Source: Spirochaetia bacterium
Lineage (GTDB): Bacteria; Spirochaetota; Spirochaetia; B11-G9
NCBI GenBank assembly: GCA_027859095.1
Contig: JAQIBN010000066.1
Location: 1-37,473 of the forward strand
DNA length: 37,473 nucleotides
Reading direction: 5' to 3'
The position numbers were made by a program, and so were the translations under genes. Within the stretch, counting starts at the first letter, position 1. Every line of letters begins with the position of its first letter. The notes below the pieces were generated by a model, which was not told where the DNA came from, searched no databases, and worked only from the letters and a program-made list of their open reading frames with translations. Of the stretch, positions 15,465 to 23,518 are shown one piece after another.

Positions 15465-17468
15465 ATGAGAAATCAGTTGGAAATATTTAAGTCAAAACTA
15501 GAAGGTCTAAACGAAAAAGATCAGTCTAAAATAATGGATGCTGCGGAATGGGCGAAAGAACTGCATGAAGATCAAAAGCGTGCCAGTGGAGAGCCTTACT
15601 TTATTCACCCCTTACGTGTAGCAGAAACTCTTATTGATATGAATATGGATCCTGATACTATAATCTCTGCCCTACTTCATGATGTTTTAGAAGATACAAA
15701 TATAGTTTTTAATGAAATAAAAAGCCGCTATGGTAAAGAAGTGGCAAATATGGTAGAAGGTGTTACCAAAATTTCAATATTAAAAGCAAAAAGTAAGTCT
15801 ATACAGGAAGCTGAAACTATAAGAAAAATGCTTCTGGCTATGGCAAAAGATATTCGGGTTATAATTATTAAACTTGCAGATAAACTGCACAATATGGGTA
15901 CTCTGGAGTTTTTACCGGAAAAGAAAAGAAAATCAATTGCAAGTGAATGTCTTGAAATTTATGCACCCCTTGCTGACAGGCTGGGTATATCATGGATGAA
16001 AGCAGAACTTGAAGATCTTGCTTTAAAACATTTAAACCCTACTACTTTTGATTATATTGAAAGCTATATTGCCTCTAAAAAATCTGAACAGAATAATTAC
16101 CTTACAAAAGCTGAACTTACAATTCTTAAAACTGCAGCAAAAGATGGATTACGAATAACTGCAAGTACAAGAGCTAAACATATATATTCGATATATAGAA
16201 AAATGAAAAGCAGAAAAAAAGATATAAGTGAAATATACGACCTTCTGGGAATTAGAATACTTTGTAAAACAAATAATGAATGTTATACCCTCCTGGGAAT
16301 TGTTCATAAATTATGGCCCCCTATCGAAGGAAGATTCAAAGATTACATAGCTATGCCTAAAGCAAATCAGTATCAAAGTCTTCATACAAGTGTAATGTGT
16401 TATGGTGGTAAAATAACTGAAATACAAATAAGAACAGAGGATATGCATTCTACAGCTGAATACGGAGTTGCAGCACACTGGATCTATAAAGGGACCTCAA
16501 AAAGAGTAAATTCAGATATTCACCCAATAATTAACCGATTTAAAAAATGGGATGGAGCTAAATCCGAGTCAAATGAATTCCTGGCAGATATTAGAAGAGA
16601 GTTCTTAAAGGATTCAATTTATGTATTTACACCTAACGGTCATATAATTGAGCTTCCTAAAAATTCTACTGCAATTGATTTTGCTTTTCATATACATACT
16701 GAAATTGGGGCGCATACTGTAGGTGCAAAGGCTGATGGATCAATAATTCCATTAAATCAGGCTCTTAAAAATACACAAGTTATAGAAATTATGACTGCCA
16801 ATTCTGCAAAACCACACGTAAACTGGTTGCGATTTGTTGCAACCACAAGAGCCAAAAATAAAATCAGGCATTGGTTAAATCAACATGAAGAGAATCTCTT
16901 TATAGATAAAAATATTATAGCAAAGAAAAAGAAACCTCCTAAAGAAGTTCCTGAAAAAGGAATTCCTATTCCTGTACCTGAGGACCCGGATAAAAAACAA
17001 ACTATTATAAAGCAGGTTCTGGATCAGGCAAAGCTGACCTTTAGAATTGGTGATGAAAAAAATATGATGATTAGCATTGCCCGATGCTGTCACCCTACTA
17101 CAGGTGATGATATTATTGGTTATATCTCCAGAGGAAGGGGTATTATTGTACACAGAAGAGATTGTACAAACTTAAAAAATATCTCAGAAATTGATGATAG
17201 ATGTGTAGATGTGCAGTGGGAAGCTGTATCACCCAGAGAAATTCACCGGTTTAAAGTTCAATCTAAAATGACTTCAGATCTCTTCTCAGAAATTGAAGGC
17301 GCCGTTAGAAAATATAAAGGTCATTTAATAGAAGGAAGACTCAAAGAAGATGAACGTGGAAAACTAAGTGGAAGTTTTACAATGGAACTGGATAATACAA
17401 CTGATTATAAAAAAATTATAAAATGTGTGAGAACCATACCTTCTGTTCTTAATATTCAATCAATCTAA
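15465..17468 (+). CDS. rel: Bifunctional (p)ppGpp synthetase/hydrolase (Rel/SpoT family)
   Basis: 667 residues with the full long-RSH layout. The N-terminal HD hydrolase carries H48 (YFIHPLRVAETL) and ALLHDVLEDT (HD 72-73), so hydrolysis should be active. The synthetase domain is at roughly 220-360 (YDLLGIRILCKT, RFKDYIAMPKANQYQSLHT, VEIQIRTEDMH-like). A TGS domain (IYVFTPNGHIIELP...) follows, then a cysteine-containing zinc-finger region (ISIARCCHPTTGDDIIGYISRGRGIIVHRRDC), and a C-terminal ACT domain. As the only RSH gene in the window it probably handles the stringent response. Its last 9 bases overlap the end of the convergent gene at 17460. Confidence 0.96.
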   Translation: MRNQLEIFKSKLEGLNEKDQSKIMDAAEWAKELHEDQKRASGEPYFIHPLRVAETLIDMNMDPDTIISALLHDVLEDTNIVFNEIKSRYGKEVANMVEGVTKISILKAKSKSIQEAETIRKMLLAMAKDIRVIIIKLADKLHNMGTLEFLPEKKRKSIASECLEIYAPLADRLGISWMKAELEDLALKHLNPTTFDYIESYIASKKSEQNNYLTKAELTILKTAAKDGLRITASTRAKHIYSIYRKMKSRKKDISEIYDLLGIRILCKTNNECYTLLGIVHKLWPPIEGRFKDYIAMPKANQYQSLHTSVMCYGGKITEIQIRTEDMHSTAEYGVAAHWIYKGTSKRVNSDIHPIINRFKKWDGAKSESNEFLADIRREFLKDSIYVFTPNGHIIELPKNSTAIDFAFHIHTEIGAHTVGAKADGSIIPLNQALKNTQVIEIMTANSAKPHVNWLRFVATTRAKNKIRHWLNQHEENLFIDKNIIAKKKKPPKEVPEKGIPIPVPEDPDKKQTIIKQVLDQAKLTFRIGDEKNMMISIARCCHPTTGDDIIGYISRGRGIIVHRRDCTNLKNISEIDDRCVDVQWEAVSPREIHRFKVQSKMTSDLFSEIEGAVRKYKGHLIEGRLKEDERGKLSGSFTMELDNTTDYKKIIKCVRTIPSVLNIQSI

Positions 17469-18032
17469 TTCAAGAACAGAATAAACCTGTGACCAGCAAG
17501 TCTCTTCATCAATACTACCCTTAAGAAAAAGTGTTAAAATATCTCTGATTCCTTCAGAAAGACGATTCCAGTACTCTCTCTGCCAGTCTGGAATATTATT
17601 GTAGAGTTCTGTCTGTTCACTTGCAGACATTGTACCAACACTGAATGCCAGCAATTGTCTTATCATTGTTAACTGTACATCTGAAGGAAGAGGATCTGAA
17701 TTTTTTTTAACTTTTCTTTTAGATGGATCAGGAATCCAGGAGTCAAGAAGATCCTGTATTTGTGATTCATCAAGTTCCGGAGCTTCCTTTTGAATTATAC
17801 CAACAGCAAAATCCTGTATCATCTTTCTCACTCCATCTACAGAATAACTCATTTGAGAGTTTAGAACAGCTGCAGATTCTTTTGCCAGACGCTCAGGATT
17901 TATACCACGGAAATTTCCACTATTTCTTCCCTTTGCTCTTCTTTTTATTGCCTCCATGATTACATCTATATCCCCATCATTGGAATTATTGAGAATCAGG
18001 TCTACAATTGAAAAGAGTTCATTCCGTTCCAC
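17460..18032 (-). CDS. Uncharacterised 190-residue protein
   Basis: I do not recognise a family. The GTG start at 18032 lies 2 bases after the stop of the aldo/keto reductase gene, so the two are probably co-transcribed. The sequence is hydrophilic and helix-rich: residues 1-30 (LFSIVDLILNNSNDGDIDVIMEAIKRRAKGR), a region 45-110 with many acidic residues, a basic patch (PDPSKRKVKK), and a C-terminal part (SDVQLTMIRQLLAFSVGTMSASEQTELYNNIPDWQREYWNRLSEGIRDIL). No signal peptide, membrane span or metal motif is seen. Codon use resembles the neighbours, which argues against recent transfer. The gene ends inside the 3' end of rel on the opposite strand. Confidence 0.75.
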   Translation of the reverse strand: MERNELFSIVDLILNNSNDGDIDVIMEAIKRRAKGRNSGNFRGINPERLAKESAAVLNSQMSYSVDGVRKMIQDFAVGIIQKEAPELDESQIQDLLDSWIPDPSKRKVKKNSDPLPSDVQLTMIRQLLAFSVGTMSASEQTELYNNIPDWQREYWNRLSEGIRDILTLFLKGSIDEETCWSQVYSVLELD

Positions 18033-18034
18033 TA

Positions 18035-19129
18035 TTATTTATTTGCTCCGATAGCAGTTTTAAGTTCTTCAAAGCGCTCTAGAATTGGTAAATGCTGTGT
18101 ACATACATCTTCACATAATCTGCATTCTGTACACATTTCAAGTACACTTAGATCAGTACCCCAGTGATACTTCAGCCTGTCTGCCAAACTTCCTTCAGCA
18201 TTATAGTACAATCCATTAGCAGATTCTACAAACTTCCAGACAGGTATATCAACTGGACAATTGTTACAGTACATACAAGTTGTACAAAGATTATTAAAAT
18301 CACTGTCTATATGCCTTCTAATAGTATCAACTTCTTCTTTTGTATACGGCTTAAATGAATCTACAGAAGCTACAGCTGTATCTATATCATTTTTATTTCT
18401 AAATCCTGTTAGCATTACAGATATATCTTTATTATTCATTAAAAAATGAAGAGCCCCATCCAGATTGTTTTGTTCAGGACGAACTCTTATAAAATCAAAG
18501 GTATCCGGGTTTTGTGTTATTGTTCCTCCACCAAGAGGATTCATAACAACTACACCCATATTACTTTCTGCAGCTGATACTATTCCCTCCTCTCTATAGG
18601 GGAAATTAATTACAGAATACCCGAGTGTTACTCCCTCGAAATGGCCTTCCTCAATAACCTTTCGAATATCTGCTCCGGGAAGATGAGTTGAAAAAACAGG
18701 ATGTGTTATCAGACCCTCTTCTTTAGCCTGCATAATAGCTTCTACTGCACCACCTTTCTTACGCCTTTCCCAATCTTCCATAGTAAGAACATACCAGCAA
18801 TTATAAAAATCTATGTGATCAACATTTAATCGTTTAAGGGAGTTTTCAAGTTCTCTACGAACTTCCCCGGCATCTGCTTTATTGGATTTGGTAGAAATAT
18901 AAAAGGGTATACCAGTCTTCTTCATTTCTGGAATGCCAGCACCAAAGATATCCTCAGAGTGGTCTCCACAGTAACCGGGAGCTGTATCAAAATATGTTAT
19001 ACCGGACTTTAATGCATGTAGTAGAAGTTCAGCTGATCCTTCAATATCAGAGGGATTTCCAAAGCGCATTCCTCCAAATCCCAATATTGAAACTTTTTCA
19101 CCAGTATTACCATATTCTCTATAAATCAC
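18035..19129 (-). CDS. Aldo/keto reductase with C-terminal 2x[4Fe-4S] ferredoxin domain
   Basis: 364 residues, GTG start at 19129 with GGAGTAAATT upstream. Residues 1-270 are the AKR barrel (GFGGMRFG, ITYFDTAPGYCGDHSED). The catalytic Asp and Tyr are D48 and Y53 and the Lys is K81 (ISTKSNK). The fourth position, usually His, is Trp112 (DFYNCWYV). Residues about 283-350 hold CTTCMYCNNCP and CTECRLCEDVC, enough cysteines for two [4Fe-4S] clusters. Such fusions are common in anaerobes and may use ferredoxin or a flavin partner instead of NADPH alone. The substrate is unknown. Confidence 0.9.
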   Translation of the reverse strand: MIYREYGNTGEKVSILGFGGMRFGNPSDIEGSAELLLHALKSGITYFDTAPGYCGDHSEDIFGAGIPEMKKTGIPFYISTKSNKADAGEVRRELENSLKRLNVDHIDFYNCWYVLTMEDWERRKKGGAVEAIMQAKEEGLITHPVFSTHLPGADIRKVIEEGHFEGVTLGYSVINFPYREEGIVSAAESNMGVVVMNPLGGGTITQNPDTFDFIRVRPEQNNLDGALHFLMNNKDISVMLTGFRNKNDIDTAVASVDSFKPYTKEEVDTIRRHIDSDFNNLCTTCMYCNNCPVDIPVWKFVESANGLYYNAEGSLADRLKYHWGTDLSVLEMCTECRLCEDVCTQHLPILERFEELKTAIGANK

Positions 19130-19215
19130 AATTTACTCCTAAACACTTTCGAGCACTTTCATTGGTTGCACAACCTAGGGCAAACTCATGAAAGTCTCTG
19201 TCGCTTTCGACTAAT

Positions 19216-19246
19216 AACGGGTTCCCGACACTTCGTGTCGCCCGTT
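19216..19246. terminator. Two-step hairpin with a CTTCG loop upstream of the aldo/keto reductase
   Basis: Outer stem AACGGG / CCCGTT and inner stem CGACA / TGTCG with loop CTTCG, separated by a 4-base bulge. On the plus strand it is followed by TTTT, the pattern of an intrinsic terminator; but both neighbours are on the minus strand (end of ychF at 19254 and start of the reductase at 19129), where the run after the stem is not T-rich. It may terminate antisense transcripts or end ychF imperfectly. Confidence 0.5.
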
Positions 19247-19253
19247 TTATCGA

Positions 19254-20363
19254 TTATACATTAAATCTAAAATGCATTATATCACCATCTTTTACAAGAT
19301 ACCCTTTTCCTTCAATTCGCAGGCGACCCGCTTCTTTCACCTTTTGTTCAGTTTTATACTGAAAAAGGTCTTCACAATTATAGACCTCTGCTTTAATAAA
19401 GCCTTTCTCAAAGTCGGTATGAATAACACCTGCAGCCCCCGGAGCCTTATACCCTGCTTGAAATGTCCATGCTCTATTTTCATCTGCTCCTGCTGTAAAG
19501 AAAGTTCGTAAGCCCAGCATTCTGTATCCTGTATGAATAAGTGTATCCATTCCAGATTCTTCCAGGCCGGATGCTTCCATGAATTCCTGTTTCTCTTCAA
19601 GAGTATCCAGAGCGGCAATTTCTGCTTCAAGTTTGCCACAGACAATAACTACCTCAGCTCCCTCTTCTGCAGCAATTTTATTTACAGTTTCAACATGCTC
19701 ATTTGGGCTACTTATAGAATCCTCATCAACATTACAAACATAAATTTGTTTTTTCATGGTTATAAGATGTAAATCATAAATTAATTCAAGTTGTTCTTCA
19801 CTAAGCTCAACAGATCTTGCAGGTTTTCCCTCTCCTAAAGCAGTGGATAGACTTTCTAAAATTGGCAAAATGGTATTCAACTGCTTTTTAGATTCCTTAG
19901 GTGCAGCCCGCAATGCTTTTTCAGTCTTATCCTTTCTCTTATCAACTGTCTCAAGATCTGCCAGAGCAAGCTCTATATTTATTGTTTCTATATCAGACGC
20001 AGAATCAATTTTATTATCTACATGAACAACATCTTCATCTTCAAAACAACGTACAACATGAACTATTACGCCTACTTCTCTTATGTGGGATAGAAATCTG
20101 TTCCCAAGACCTTCTCCTTTTGAAGCACCCTTAACAAGGCCGGCAATATCAACAAATTCCACTACAGCTGGAATAACTTTAGCCGTTGGAATAAGGTTGG
20201 TTATTCTATCTAATCTGGAATCAGGGACAGCAACAATACCAACATTAGGTTCGATAGTACAGAAAGGGTAATTAGCAGCTTCGGCTGGCGCAGAAGTCAT
20301 TGCAGAAAATATTGTAGACTTGCCTACATTTGGAAGCCCTACTATACCACAGTTTAATCCCAT
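19254..20363 (-). CDS. ychF: Redox-regulated ATPase YchF (Obg-family, OLA1-like)
   Basis: 369 residues. G1 motif GLPNVGKST (8-16), G3 block [26 protein letters not shown], and a degenerate G4 (CNVDED), which in this family favours ATP over GTP. The helical insert and the C-terminal TGS-like domain ([18 protein letters not shown]..., [16 protein letters not shown]) are complete. It binds ribosomes and affects translation and oxidative stress responses. The ATG at 20363 has AAGGAA upstream. Confidence 0.96.
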   Translation of the reverse strand: MGLNCGIVGLPNVGKSTIFSAMTSAPAEAANYPFCTIEPNVGIVAVPDSRLDRITNLIPTAKVIPAVVEFVDIAGLVKGASKGEGLGNRFLSHIREVGVIVHVVRCFEDEDVVHVDNKIDSASDIETINIELALADLETVDKRKDKTEKALRAAPKESKKQLNTILPILESLSTALGEGKPARSVELSEEQLELIYDLHLITMKKQIYVCNVDEDSISSPNEHVETVNKIAAEEGAEVVIVCGKLEAEIAALDTLEEKQEFMEASGLEESGMDTLIHTGYRMLGLRTFFTAGADENRAWTFQAGYKAPGAAGVIHTDFEKGFIKAEVYNCEDLFQYKTEQKVKEAGRLRIEGKGYLVKDGDIMHFRFNV

Positions 20364-20540
20364 TATAAGTTCCTTTTATTATTAATTTACTAACATGTCA
20401 GAGCACCTTAATCTTAGGGAACTTTGACAGTCATGATTTCTCCATACTATATCAAAAATTTTCCTTTGTGTCTGCATTATAAGGGGCTGATTATAGGGTC
20501 AAAACATCCGGATAAATCCATAGTATAAGAGGAAATTTGG

Positions 20541-20549
20541 TGGTATAAT
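20541..20549 (+). promoter_or_regulatory. Extended -10 promoter element of hicBA
   Basis: TGGTATAAT is an extended -10 sequence (TGn + TATAAT at 20544-20549). I see no good -35 box, as is usual with extended -10 promoters. The hicB start follows after 28 bases with a GGGAG ribosome-binding site. Confidence 0.5.
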
Positions 20550-20577
20550 TATTTTTTATGAAATATGGGAGCATAAT

Positions 20578-20793
20578 ATGAGTCGTACATTTGATATGAT
20601 TATAGAAAAAGATAGTGATGGATTTTACATATCTACTGTCCCTGCACTCCAGGGTTGTCATACACAGGCGAAATCTCTTGACGAGCTCTTAGTTCGGACA
20701 AAAGAAGTAATCGAGTTGTGTCTGGAGGTAGAAAAAACTTCCTATGAAGTTAAAGAATTTATAGGTATGCAAAGATTAACAGTTTCAGTATGA
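20578..20793 (+). CDS. hicB: HicB-family antitoxin
   Basis: 71 residues with the HicB partial RNase-H-like fold: MIIEKDSDGFYISTVPALQGCHTQAKSLDELLVRTKEVIELCLE. It is a short HicB with no separate DNA-binding domain after the fold beyond a short tail (EFIGMQRLTVSV). It precedes the toxin gene and overlaps it by 4 bases (ATGA), the reverse of the classical hicAB order, giving stoichiometric translation. It should neutralise the HicA toxin. Confidence 0.9.
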   Translation: MSRTFDMIIEKDSDGFYISTVPALQGCHTQAKSLDELLVRTKEVIELCLEVEKTSYEVKEFIGMQRLTVSV

Positions 20794-21014
20794 GTAATTT
20801 TCCGGCCTTATCTGGTAAAAAAGTAATTAAAATTTTAGAGAAATTCAATTTTGAGATTGTTCGCACAAAAGGAAGCCACTACTTTTTACGGCATTCAAAT
20901 GGTAGATCTACAACAGTTCCTGTTCATTCCAATGAAAGTATCGGTATTGGACTTCTGCTACAAATTTTAAAAGATTGTGAAATAGATAAAAAAGATTTCT
21001 TGAAAATGATATAG
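20790..21014 (+). CDS. hicA: HicA-family mRNA interferase toxin
   Basis: 74 residues: a double-stranded-RNA-binding-like fold with the catalytic histidine H30 in KGSHYFLRH and the conserved end VPVHSNESIGIGLLLQILKDCEI. HicA toxins cleave mRNA and arrest growth. All key residues are present, so the module looks intact. Located at the left edge of the accessory island between ychF and sbcB. Confidence 0.92.
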   Translation: MSNFPALSGKKVIKILEKFNFEIVRTKGSHYFLRHSNGRSTTVPVHSNESIGIGLLLQILKDCEIDKKDFLKMI

Positions 21015-21071
21015 TTTCAAATATAAAAGACCCTGTAAAGTTTTCACATACCATCTTGACTTTTGGTTGAT

Positions 21072-21344
21072 TTATTTAAAAAGCTCCGAATGGTTCCCTG
21101 TTCTTTCAAAAATTATTACATCCCCTTCTAATTTGTAAATCAACAGCCAATCGGGTTTAATATGGCACTCTCTTCGATCCTTATAGTTTCCTATTAAAAC
21201 ATGATCCCTATAATTTGGTTCAAGTTTCTCTTCGTTTATAAGCTTATGCATAATGTTTTTTAAAAGATCAATATTTTTATCACCTGCTTTTAATAATCTT
21301 TTATAGTCTTTCTGAAATCTATTTGTTGTTTTTATAATATACAA
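21072..21344 (-). CDS. yafQ: YafQ-type RelE/ParE-superfamily mRNA interferase
   Basis: 90 residues. The TTG start at 21344 directly follows the stop of the antitoxin gene, and family homology begins there (MYIIKTTNRFQKDYKRLLKAG). Candidate catalytic residues match YafQ: H48 (RDHVLIGNYKD), H61 and D65 (ECHIKPDWLLIY), and H85 (RTGNHSELF). It should cleave ribosome-bound mRNA. The toxin follows its antitoxin with no gap, the usual dinJ-yafQ order. Confidence 0.9.
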   Translation of the reverse strand: MYIIKTTNRFQKDYKRLLKAGDKNIDLLKNIMHKLINEEKLEPNYRDHVLIGNYKDRRECHIKPDWLLIYKLEGDVIIFERTGNHSELFK

Positions 21345-21608
21345 TTATATTCGATCCAGAGTGGAAAAAAGATCATCTGCACTTTTATAAGTATTCAACT
21401 TTTTGTTTGTATCAGTAGACTTAAAAGTCTCCTCTGTTTCAGCATTAGGAATTTTTAATTCAAAGGGCAAGCCATTGTTTAACTTTACAAGTGAATAAAA
21501 CAGTGTAATGGCCTCTGTTGCAGACATCCCTAATTTATGAAATATAGATTCAGCGGAAGATTTAAGTTCAGGTTCCACCCGGGCTCTAATCGTAGCAGTT
21601 TTAGACAT
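21345..21608 (-). CDS. dinJ: RelB/DinJ-family antitoxin
   Basis: 87 residues, ATG at 21608 with AAGGAGT upstream. The N-terminal ribbon-helix-helix (TATIRARVEPELKSSAESIFHKLGMSATEAITLFYSLVKLNNGLPF) is the DinJ signature and binds DNA at its own promoter. The acidic tail should wrap the YafQ toxin. A 28-base piece of this gene recurs at 26616-26643 with one mismatch. Confidence 0.9.
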   Translation of the reverse strand: MSKTATIRARVEPELKSSAESIFHKLGMSATEAITLFYSLVKLNNGLPFELKIPNAETEETFKSTDTNKKLNTYKSADDLFSTLDRI

Positions 21609-21730
21609 ATCATTAACTCCTTTATATAAACAATGTAACCCAATTGAGTCACAACTTCAAGTAAGTATGATATTTATTTTCAACAAACCGGGATTGAAAA
21701 CCTTGAAGATACAAATAGAATTGATCATGT

Positions 21731-21876
21731 AATATTCAAGAGCAGCTTGCAAAGCTACTTAAACCAAGAAAACTGCAATTTCCAGAATAGAGAATCATGC
21801 AGAAGATATACGGCTATCTACACTTGCGAAATTTGTTCAAGCACTTGGGAAAAATATGGAAATAATAATTCAATAG
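21731..21876 (+). pseudogene. Frameshifted relic of an XRE-type (HigA-like) antitoxin
   Basis: Frame one gives [11 protein letters not shown] (21731-21763). After a one-base slip at the A/C-rich stretch near 21763-21770, another frame gives [23 protein letters not shown] and [12 protein letters not shown], ending at TAG 21874-21876. Joined, this is the second half of a Cro/C1-type HTH antitoxin, as in HigA or the antitoxins of RelE-like pairs. The start of the gene is not recoverable and no toxin partner is present. It is the third toxin-antitoxin trace within 1.4 kb. Confidence 0.7.
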
Positions 21877-21912
21877 AAGTAACTCTCCATCCCCGAAGGG
21901 GTGTAATTTCCC

Positions 21913-21937
21913 CGGCATAGGGTAAAGCCCTATGCCG
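21913..21937. repeat. Strong hairpin in the 21.6-22.1 kb gene-free stretch
   Basis: Perfect 10-bp inverted repeat CGGCATAGGG / CCCTATGCCG around TAAAG, preceded by a smaller CCCC-GAA-GGGG hairpin at about 21891-21901. No T-run follows. The rest of 21609-22126 holds the XRE antitoxin relic and the promoter of the ATPase gene; I see no other gene. The hairpin pair may be a terminator remnant or a mobile-element end. Confidence 0.5.
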
Positions 21938-22043
21938 TCTAATGCAGTGGATGGGTTCCATAAATCTGGATATCTGATGTGGTGTATGTAATTAGGGTGT
22001 GGTACAGTTTGATTGGATTTATAAACAGCCATATTTGGCAAAT

Positions 22044-22118
22044 ATTAGAACGTAAAACAACCAAAAATGGTTAAAATTAGAACGTAATTTGACAAATACT
22101 CTATTTATATGCTAATAT
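22044..22118 (+). promoter_or_regulatory. Promoter with two 12-bp direct repeats for the DUF4143 ATPase
   Basis: ATTAGAACGTAA occurs at 22044-22055 and again at 22076-22087, 32 bases apart (about three helical turns), immediately upstream of TTGACA (22089-22094), an 18-base spacer and TAATAT (22113-22118). The ATG at 22127 is 9 bases after the -10 box with no Shine-Dalgarno, so a leaderless mRNA is predicted. The repeats look like an operator or activator site. Confidence 0.6.
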
Positions 22119-22126
22119 GACTGAAT

Positions 22127-23434
22127 ATGAAACGACAGGTATATAAAAAATTACTATCATGGAAGAACAATGCATACAGCAAACCTCTTTTGCTGCAAGG
22201 AGCCCGACAGGTTGGTAAAACCTATATTATTAAGGAGTTTGGGAAGAATGAATATAAACATACTCTCTATCTAAATTTTGAAGAAGATAAATTACTCAAT
22301 TCTTTCTTTACACAAAATCTTATCCCTGAATCTATAATAAAATCTTTAGAATTATATATGGATACTCGTATTAATCCACAAGATACACTGATTATTATGG
22401 ACGAGATACAGGTATCCGGAGGGGCATTAAATTCTTTAAAGTATTTTCATGAAAAGTCACCTGAATATAATATTATTGCAGCCGGTTCACTATTGGGGAT
22501 AGTTTTAATGTCAGAGGCAACATTTCCGGTCGGACAAGTAAATTTAGTAGAGATGTTTCCCCTTTCTTTTTTAGAATTCTTAGAGGCTCTGGGATTTGAC
22601 AATTTTGCCTCATTAATCAAAGATTTGAATTACGAATCAGAAATTATTCAGCCCTTGCATGAAAAACTGCTTGAGTTACTTAAACTCTATTACATTATTG
22701 GCGGTATGCCGGAAGCTGTGACAACCTATATAAATACAATGCAGCTTGAAACTGTTCGCAGACGGCAGTATGAGATCCTTAAAACATACACTTATGATTT
22801 TGCAAAACACGCAAATGCAATAGATATCCCACGCCTGAACCTTGTTTGGGAAAGTATTCCGAAATATTTGGGAAAAGAGAATAAAAAGTTTGTTTTTTCA
22901 AAATTGAAAGAGGGAGCCAGAGGACGTGATTATGAGTATTCACTTGTATGGTTAAAAGCTGCAGGCCTTATCTACTTTAGTCATAATGTTAATAAACCGC
23001 ATTTCCCTTTAAAACATTATACAGAGAGTGCGTTCAAAATTTATTATCATGATACAGGCCTTCTTGGTGCAGCCAGCAACTTACCTCCAAAAGTATTACT
23101 GGAACAAAATAGATTATTTGTCGAATTTAATGGAGCTCTTGTTGAAAATTTCGCAGCACAGGAATTGCGGGTTTTAGGAGCAGAAGAGCTCTATTACTGG
23201 ACAAATAGTCAGGGTAAAGCTGAAGTCGATTTTCTTATTGAATCTTATCCTGATATTTTCCCACTTGAGGTGAAAGCAGGGATTAACTTAAAAAGCAAAA
23301 GCTTACAATCTTATAATGATAAATACAGTCCGAATCTTTTAATTCGGAGTAGTCTTCAAAATTTAAAGAGAGATGATAAATCGTTAAATATCCCCCTGTA
23401 TGCACTGTCCCAATTAAACAATTTTATGAGTTAA
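22127..23434 (+). CDS. AAA-family ATPase with DUF4143 C-terminal domain
   Basis: 435 residues. Walker A GARQVGKT (25-32) and Walker B TLIIMDEIQ (acidic D92/E93) lie in the N-terminal AAA_14 domain. The C-terminal half is DUF4143, with KLYYIIGGMPEAVTTYI-type and YYWTNSQGKAEVDFLIE segments; the latter resembles the E/D...E-x-K nuclease-like core of this family (FPLEVKAG follows). These proteins are widespread, mobile and often numerous in anaerobes and spirochaetes, but their function is not established. The start is fixed by the family N-terminus (KRQVYKKLLSWK). Its neighbours are toxin-antitoxin genes and pseudogenes, which suggests an acquired gene. Confidence 0.88.
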   Translation: MKRQVYKKLLSWKNNAYSKPLLLQGARQVGKTYIIKEFGKNEYKHTLYLNFEEDKLLNSFFTQNLIPESIIKSLELYMDTRINPQDTLIIMDEIQVSGGALNSLKYFHEKSPEYNIIAAGSLLGIVLMSEATFPVGQVNLVEMFPLSFLEFLEALGFDNFASLIKDLNYESEIIQPLHEKLLELLKLYYIIGGMPEAVTTYINTMQLETVRRRQYEILKTYTYDFAKHANAIDIPRLNLVWESIPKYLGKENKKFVFSKLKEGARGRDYEYSLVWLKAAGLIYFSHNVNKPHFPLKHYTESAFKIYYHDTGLLGAASNLPPKVLLEQNRLFVEFNGALVENFAAQELRVLGAEELYYWTNSQGKAEVDFLIESYPDIFPLEVKAGINLKSKSLQSYNDKYSPNLLIRSSLQNLKRDDKSLNIPLYALSQLNNFMS

Positions 23435-23518
23435 AATAAAAAAAACTGCCTACTCTTACTCTCCAACAGCTTTTTGCGATGTATATCATTTTGAAAGGAT
23501 TGCATCTTAACTTTTCCA

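Noticed and set aside
17460-17468. Convergent overlap of rel and the unknown gene as a regulatory device
   Set aside because: A 9-base 3' overlap is common in compact genomes and nothing else supports antisense control.
19130-19215. Possible tRNA-like or small RNA gene upstream of the aldo/keto reductase
   Set aside because: No cloverleaf, T-loop or promoter could be traced in this segment; only the adjacent hairpin is supported.
21814-22041. A 75-codon minus-strand frame in the gene-free stretch
   Set aside because: It runs antisense through the XRE relic and two hairpins, which produce its proline/glycine-rich translation; no family resemblance.
21650-22130. CRISPR array or insertion-sequence ends in the repeat-containing stretch
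   Set aside because: Only two 12-bp direct repeats and single hairpins are present; there are no regular repeat-spacer units, no transposase gene and no matching terminal repeats.
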